A stretch of 37,939 nt of DNA. It comes from an uncultured Chloroflexales bacterium (lineage in GTDB: Bacteria > Chloroflexota > Chloroflexia > Chloroflexales > Chloroflexaceae). The notes under the pieces were generated by a model. That model did not search any database and was not told the DNA's origin. It saw only the letters and a program-made list of their open reading frames with translations. Location of the stretch: positions 1-37,939 of the forward strand of contig CALCJV010000076.1 of the NCBI GenBank assembly GCA_937967405.1, given 5' to 3'. Made by a program: the position numbers and the translations under genes. Below, one piece after another: positions 33,577 through 37,939 of the stretch (positions within the stretch are counted from its first letter, which is position 1; each line of letters starts with the position of its first letter).

Positions 33577-36321
33577 TTACTGACGCTGAATAAAGGGCAG
33601 GAAGACGGTATTCGATTTGCTCGAGCTTGGAGCCTGTGGATCAGCGAAGGTGACACCTGTACCGGCTACCACCAGCGCAAAGGGCTGTCGTCGCCCCTGT
33701 GTAACATCTATGCCGCGCACCACCACGCGGTAAGTTCCAGCGGGGGCATTGCTCAGGCGCACCCCCTCGACATTGTTACAGGCATCCCACTGCCCCCCAC
33801 GTAGGCATTGCCCGCCCGTGTAGAGGCCTTGGTTGCCGACCCTGCGCCGCCCATCGGGGGCGAGCACCAGTAAATCGAGATCATTCACCAGAGCTTTGCT
33901 CGCTGTTTCGTAGCCCGGAAAATCCGTCCACGCGAGAGTCACATCGAGGCTACTCGATGCCCCCACCTCGAAGGTGTAGGTATACGCCATCGAGGTACTG
34001 ATCCCGTCCGTCTGATCCGTAAACCAGACGCGGCGGTTTTCCGATGTTTGCAGGGCCGCCGCGAGATCAATACGGCCCCAGCCGCTGACACTGTTTGGGC
34101 GTTGGGCGGGAACCTCAACCTGATCTTGGTACTGGCCCGGACTCATATCGGCGGCTCCATTGATCAGCAGAGCTTTGAGCAGGGCCGCACTCGGATTGGC
34201 CACGCTGCGGATGCTCGTGAGCCATTCACGGGCGAGCGCGGCGGCTCCCGCCGTCAATGCCGTCGCCGAGCTTGTGCCCCCCAGCATCACATAGGCTTCA
34301 TCCACATCACTGCCACGAGCAGTCAAGCGGTACTTGCCCAGCGTGCCCCAATCGGCGGCATCTACGCGCAGATCATCGAGCCACCACTGACTATTGATTG
34401 TATCGGTGGTGCTGGTCACGGCAAAGCCAATCTGAAGCCGGGTTGGATCAATCCCGCTGCGGCGCAAAGCACTGACCGAGATGTTTTCAAGCACAACTTG
34501 CGAGTAATCGCTGCGGCTGCCGCTCATCGGCAATGCGATCACCGATGAGGCGACCCGGTTGGGGTCGCTGGGGTGGCGGCTGAAGAGCAACACCTCGCCA
34601 CGATTATTTGCGCCAAACTGATACCGATGCCAGAAGATAATGTCAAAGAAGGTGGTCTGCGCTACGCTGAAGGGCGGTGTGAGCAGGTAGGTCGCTGTGT
34701 CAGTCGGGAAGGTTCCATCGGCGGCATACGCCCATGCGGTCGTGTTGTTGCGCCCCTGCTGCGGCGCAGCTTGCCACGCCCCTGCACCATTGCCCCGTTG
34801 CCACGTCTGGTAGGCTTGCAGGCTGCGTTCAAGGTTATCATCGAAGAGCACCGCTTGGGTGCGGGCCGCTGCGATAAAGGTTCCCGGTGCTACCAGATCA
34901 GGCTTGATGCGCCCATCATCGGTGGGTCCACGGCTAGAGAATGCGGCCATACCGTTGCGGTTGTCTGCATACAAATCCCGCGCAATCGGGCTACTGAAGG
35001 CGTTCCCATAGGTTCGCGCAATCGTGGGGTATTCATTCTCAGAGGCTCCCACCGTGAGCGCATTCTTCGCGGTGCCGGGCTGGGTGATGCCATCCGCATC
35101 AATGATGCCATCACGGTTGTCGTCGCGCCCTTCGTTGCCGGCCGAGTAGAGGATGAGCAGATCGGGAAACTCCCACGCGACGGCATCCACTTGGCGGCTA
35201 GAGATGGTGTAGCGGCCAAAGTCGGGCGGATTGCCGAGACCGCCGGTGTGCCCCCCCCACGAATTGCTGTGGATGCGTGCGCCGAATTGGTAGGCTTGGC
35301 GCATCAGTGCGCCGCGATCAAGCGGTACCCCACCGATCCCGCCGGATGCGTCGCCAATGCTCTGGACGATCACGCTGGCAGCAGGAGCCACGCCCGTGTA
35401 GGTTCCGGTGTAGCGTCCAGTCGCGGGGTCGCTGCCAGAGAGCAGCCCACTGCCAGCCACGGTGCCGATCATATGCGTACCGTGCCCCGTCGGATCAGAC
35501 CAATCGTTCATGCGCCCCAGCGCAAACGTCCGCACAATGCGCCCGCGCAGATCGGGGTGCAGGGTTGCTGTGCTGCCGGTATCCAAGCCGGAGTCGGCAA
35601 CTGCGACAATCTGGTTTGCCCCCGTCAGGCGCAAGCCACTGCGTACCACATCGGCACGGATAATAGCCCCACTGCGCTGGGTGTGCAGCGCAAGTTCGTC
35701 GGCCGCTTCGACCCAGACGACATCATCTAGCGCAGCAATGTGCGGCACATACGCCACCGGCAGGCGCACGCTAATGTAGCGGGCAAAGCTGGTGGCCGCA
35801 ATGCCGTGAACCGTGCCGTGCCACGCTGTCAACTGGCTGAGGAGTACGCCGAGCTTGGCATCCGGCAGAGCCGAGATCGTCAGATCAAGGGGCGTAGTGG
35901 GGTCTATTGGGCGTTCAAAAAACAGCGGATCAATGCGGTAGACGGGGAGAAACTCGCCCACCCACCGTACCGGCGGATACTGGCGCACCAGCGCAGCGGT
36001 GGCGGCATCCATGCGGACAAGCAGGGCGTAATCGGGCAGTGCGCCAAAGATCTGGGCGGTGGTGGTGGCGTGCAGGTGATCTTGCCATGCCGCCTGCACC
36101 GGCTGATGAAACTGGACGATCCACAGGCGCGGCTGCCAAGCGGCAAGCGTAGGCGTGTGCAGGGTGGGCGGCGTGGGTGGCTCAGTCAGGGGATCGAAGC
36201 TGGCATAGCGTAAGCGAATCTGCGGAGTCGCAGGATGTTGCGCCGCATGGAGTGGTGTATACAACAGGTTGGTCAACACCAGCAGCAGCAGGCTGACCCC
36301 AACAAACAAGCTGTGTCGCAT
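33577..36321 (-). CDS. secreted S8 family serine peptidase (subtilase)
   Basis: A 914-aa protein. Signal peptide at 1-27 (LFVGVSLLLLVLTNLLYTPLHA), then a prodomain-like region to about 230. The catalytic triad is Asp243 in VADSGLDTG, His280 in GHGTHMIGTVAGSG and Ser684 in GGTSSATALTAGAAAL. A long insert between His and Ser (about 480-640, including FFDIIFWHRYQFG and a carbohydrate-binding/MAM-like beta segment) precedes the Ser. The C-terminal region (about 760-914) looks like a P/proprotein or beta-sandwich domain (SLDVTLAWTDFPGY, LVNDLDLLVLAPDG). Exported, probably extracellular. AGAAGG lies upstream of the ATG. Confidence 0.93.
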   Translation of the reverse strand: MRHSLFVGVSLLLLVLTNLLYTPLHAAQHPATPQIRLRYASFDPLTEPPTPPTLHTPTLAAWQPRLWIVQFHQPVQAAWQDHLHATTTAQIFGALPDYALLVRMDAATAALVRQYPPVRWVGEFLPVYRIDPLFFERPIDPTTPLDLTISALPDAKLGVLLSQLTAWHGTVHGIAATSFARYISVRLPVAYVPHIAALDDVVWVEAADELALHTQRSGAIIRADVVRSGLRLTGANQIVAVADSGLDTGSTATLHPDLRGRIVRTFALGRMNDWSDPTGHGTHMIGTVAGSGLLSGSDPATGRYTGTYTGVAPAASVIVQSIGDASGGIGGVPLDRGALMRQAYQFGARIHSNSWGGHTGGLGNPPDFGRYTISSRQVDAVAWEFPDLLILYSAGNEGRDDNRDGIIDADGITQPGTAKNALTVGASENEYPTIARTYGNAFSSPIARDLYADNRNGMAAFSSRGPTDDGRIKPDLVAPGTFIAAARTQAVLFDDNLERSLQAYQTWQRGNGAGAWQAAPQQGRNNTTAWAYAADGTFPTDTATYLLTPPFSVAQTTFFDIIFWHRYQFGANNRGEVLLFSRHPSDPNRVASSVIALPMSGSRSDYSQVVLENISVSALRRSGIDPTRLQIGFAVTSTTDTINSQWWLDDLRVDAADWGTLGKYRLTARGSDVDEAYVMLGGTSSATALTAGAAALAREWLTSIRSVANPSAALLKALLINGAADMSPGQYQDQVEVPAQRPNSVSGWGRIDLAAALQTSENRRVWFTDQTDGISTSMAYTYTFEVGASSSLDVTLAWTDFPGYETASKALVNDLDLLVLAPDGRRRVGNQGLYTGGQCLRGGQWDACNNVEGVRLSNAPAGTYRVVVRGIDVTQGRRQPFALVVAGTGVTFADPQAPSSSKSNTVFLPFIQRQ

Positions 36322-36486
36322 GCCGACACCTTCTGGAATGGCAACTGCTTCGATAATGTGCTGGCAGTTGGTGTGAACGTCGTCCTCTGTTCCCCGACAT
36401 AATCTCTCTACGTATCATTATGCACGAGAACCGCGCAAGATGCAACCCCCTAGAGATCGTGAGGAGGTGCCCATCCATCGAACACC

Positions 36487-36909
36487 TCAAGGAGCAAAAT
36501 GCAGAACCGTCCGCCATGTTGGCAGCGCGGCGGCAACTTCCGCAAACATCTGGCGCAGGCGGCCCACTTGTTCAGGAGCCGTCTCCAGTGTGCCGTTGAT
36601 CGCGTGGCGTTCGAGTTCGCGGGCGGCTTGAGCCATCGGCTTTGCGCCCACTGTACCACTATTCGCCACGAGATTGTGGGCGTAACGACGCACAAGCGTG
36701 GCATCGGCGGCAGCCACTGCTGCATGCAGGTTGTCAAGCAGATTGGGCGTATAGCGCGTGAATAAGCCGATCAGATGCTCCATCTCTTCAGCTCGATATT
36801 CCGGCTCAAACGCATCGAGATAACTAAGAATAACTTGCCAGTCAATCATCGCAATGGGCGCACTAGGGTCAGCTTGACTCTGCAAGTGGGCGGTTTCATC
36901 AGTCAACAT
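36487..36909 (-). CDS. Hpt domain-containing phosphotransfer protein
   Basis: A 140-aa helical protein. The histidine-phosphotransfer motif is YAHNLVANSGTVGAKPMAQAARELE, with His78 as the likely phospho-acceptor. The canonical Lys and Gly after the His (HxLKG) are Val and Ala here. Upstream it has EEMEHLIGLFTRYTPNLLDNLHAAVAAAD, as expected. The start at 36909 has GGAG about 8 bp upstream; a GTG two codons earlier is an alternative. No kinase or response regulator is adjacent, so its partners are elsewhere; the orphan kinase at 3077 is not a hybrid and is not a clear candidate. Confidence 0.8.
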   Translation of the reverse strand: MLTDETAHLQSQADPSAPIAMIDWQVILSYLDAFEPEYRAEEMEHLIGLFTRYTPNLLDNLHAAVAAADATLVRRYAHNLVANSGTVGAKPMAQAARELERHAINGTLETAPEQVGRLRQMFAEVAAALPTWRTVLHFAP

Positions 36910-36990
36910 ACGCACATCTCCGATGCAGCCGAGTACATCTTATCGAGTCGGTTGGTATAGCAATTGAACTCACATCTGGTTGTGCTGTAT

Positions 36991-37019
36991 AGCATACGCA
37001 TCTCCACGAGAATTGTCAA
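36991..37019 (-). promoter_or_regulatory. promoter of the Hpt gene
   Basis: On the minus strand: TTGACA (37019-37014), a 17-bp spacer and TATGCT (36996-36991). Confidence 0.5.
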
Positions 37020-37159
37020 TAGAAAAGTGGTTATGATTATTCTGAGTCGCTCGGCTAGGCAACCTATGCAAGCCGCACCCTGCATCTGTGCTGGATGTGG
37101 AGTACAATACCTAATGGGTGTATGCATTGATTGGCGGGAAATGACAGGAGGACAACGCA

Positions 37160-37936
37160 ATGGCAGCAATTCGGGTGGGGGTGCAGTTCCATCCCCAACA
37201 TACCACATGGGCATCGTATGCGGCGGCAGTGCAACGGGCTGAGGCGATGGGCGTAGATACGATCTGGAATTGGGATCACTTCTTCCCGCTCTACGGCGAT
37301 CCACAGGGCAATCACTTTGAGGGCTGGACGCTGCTGAGTGCAATGGCGGCTATCACGAGCCGCGCCGAGATCGGCTGTCTGGTAACGTGCAACAGCTACC
37401 GCAATCCGGCGTTGCTGGCCGTAATGGCCAAAACAGTGGATCACATCAGCAACGGGCGGCTGATATTGGGCATTGGCGCGGGCTGGTTCGAGCGTGACTA
37501 TACTGAGTTTGGCTATGCATTTGGCACGGCTCCAGATCGGCTGCGCGCATTACGTGAGGCCTTGCCGGTCATCAAGCAACGCTGGAGCCAAGACGTGCCC
37601 CGTCCGATACGTGATCCGCTGCCAATCTGCATCGGCGGGGGCGGCGAAAAGGTGACGCTGAAGCTGACGGCGATGCACGCTACGATCTGGAATGGCTTCG
37701 GGCCACCCGAAAGCTACCAGCACAAGAATGCCGTGCTGAACAATTGGTGCGCTGAGGTTGGGCGCGATCCAGCCGAGATCGAGCGTTCGGTGGCGATGCA
37801 GTCCAACGAGGTCGCGCAAGCGGATGCGTTCCTTGCGGCGGGCGCAACCCACTTTATCGTGGGCTTGGGTGAGCCGTGGGACTTCGATGCACTGGCCCAA
37901 TTGCTTGCGTGGCGCGATCAGCAGCAGGCGGGCTAG
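37160..37936 (+). CDS. LLM-class F420/FMN-dependent oxidoreductase
   Basis: A 258-aa single-domain luciferase-like monooxygenase fold protein. Features are VGVQFHPQHTTWASYAAAVQRAEAMGVDTIWNWDHFFP at the N-terminus, EIGCLVTCNSYRNPALLAVMAKTVDHISNGRLILGIGAGWFERDY in the middle and a C-terminal GATHFIVGLGEPWD. The LGIGAGWFERDY motif is typical of F420-dependent TIGR03560-like members; the cofactor (F420 or FMN) cannot be decided here. Length is slightly short for the family but the frame is complete, with the stop 3 bp before the window end. GACAGGAGGA precedes the ATG. Substrate unknown. Confidence 0.9.
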   Translation: MAAIRVGVQFHPQHTTWASYAAAVQRAEAMGVDTIWNWDHFFPLYGDPQGNHFEGWTLLSAMAAITSRAEIGCLVTCNSYRNPALLAVMAKTVDHISNGRLILGIGAGWFERDYTEFGYAFGTAPDRLRALREALPVIKQRWSQDVPRPIRDPLPICIGGGGEKVTLKLTAMHATIWNGFGPPESYQHKNAVLNNWCAEVGRDPAEIERSVAMQSNEVAQADAFLAAGATHFIVGLGEPWDFDALAQLLAWRDQQQAG

Positions 37937-37939
37937 GGC

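Noticed and set aside
34573-35730. 385-aa plus-strand frame inside the subtilase gene
   Set aside because: It is antisense to the catalytic Asp, His and inserts of a clear S8 peptidase and has a Cys/Arg-rich, unstructured composition.

Overview
The window looks like chromosomal DNA of a GC-rich member of the Chloroflexota, most likely class Chloroflexia. This is inferred from gene content: a giant protein with two DUF2298 (Chlor_Arch_YYY) modules, a lysylphosphatidylglycerol-flippase-like protein followed by an FAD oxidoreductase, and the general codon bias. No rRNA, tRNA, CRISPR array, transposase or prophage gene is visible. Most genes start with ATG behind a clear Shine-Dalgarno sequence, and many have recognisable sigma70-type promoters with 17-bp spacers.

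Layout. (1) 49-2845: a small hypothetical gene, then a flippase-like membrane protein and an FAD oxidoreductase overlapping by 4 bp. (2) 3077-4558: an orphan HAMP sensor kinase behind a perfect 11-bp hairpin. (3) 4569-11999: a metal-homeostasis island of two divergent units. On the minus strand is a TroA/MntA-type Mn/Zn/Fe ABC transporter (lipoprotein, ATPase with a His-rich tail, two permeases, the last carrying a C-terminal DtxR-like winged helix). On the plus strand is feoA-feoA-feoB(G domain)-feoB(membrane part)-feoC, with FeoB naturally split into two genes. A DtxR-like palindrome overlaps the -10 of the ABC operon and a 9-bp inverted repeat overlaps the feo promoter. (4) 12177-13803: a coupled minus-strand pair, an unrecognised 282-aa protein and a protein strongly resembling ferredoxin-dependent bilin reductases (PcyA/PebA family). 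This is the most unexpected enzyme in the window. (5) 13920-16280: alanine dehydrogenase, a membrane-anchored Trm112-like protein without zinc cysteines, and a DUF488 protein.

(6) 16235-24430: one 2731-aa membrane protein made of a GT-C-like N-terminal module, two DUF2298 modules and C-terminal TPRs. (7) 24680-26431: an alpha/beta hydrolase and a toxin-antitoxin remnant whose PIN toxin has lost its 3' end against moaA. (8) 26149-28465: moaA and an Mrp/ApbC-type Fe-S carrier ATPase, separated by a potentially structured 112-bp gap. (9) 28719-32985: an ABC-F ATPase; a complete miniature transcription unit for a 15-residue peptide (consensus promoter, full anti-SD-complementary RBS, hairpin); a small protein; and a divergent MocR regulator with an inverted-repeat operator candidate. 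(10) 32989-37936: a lipoprotein, a secreted subtilase, an Hpt-domain protein and an F420/FMN LLM-class oxidoreductase.

Functional threads: metal uptake with local regulation (3), possible tetrapyrrole/bilin chemistry next to ferrous iron uptake (4), Fe-S assembly feeding molybdopterin synthesis (8), and cell-envelope glycan or lipid work (1, 6). The best candidates for something undescribed are the 15-aa peptide gene, the bilin-reductase-like pair and the permease-regulator/operator arrangement.
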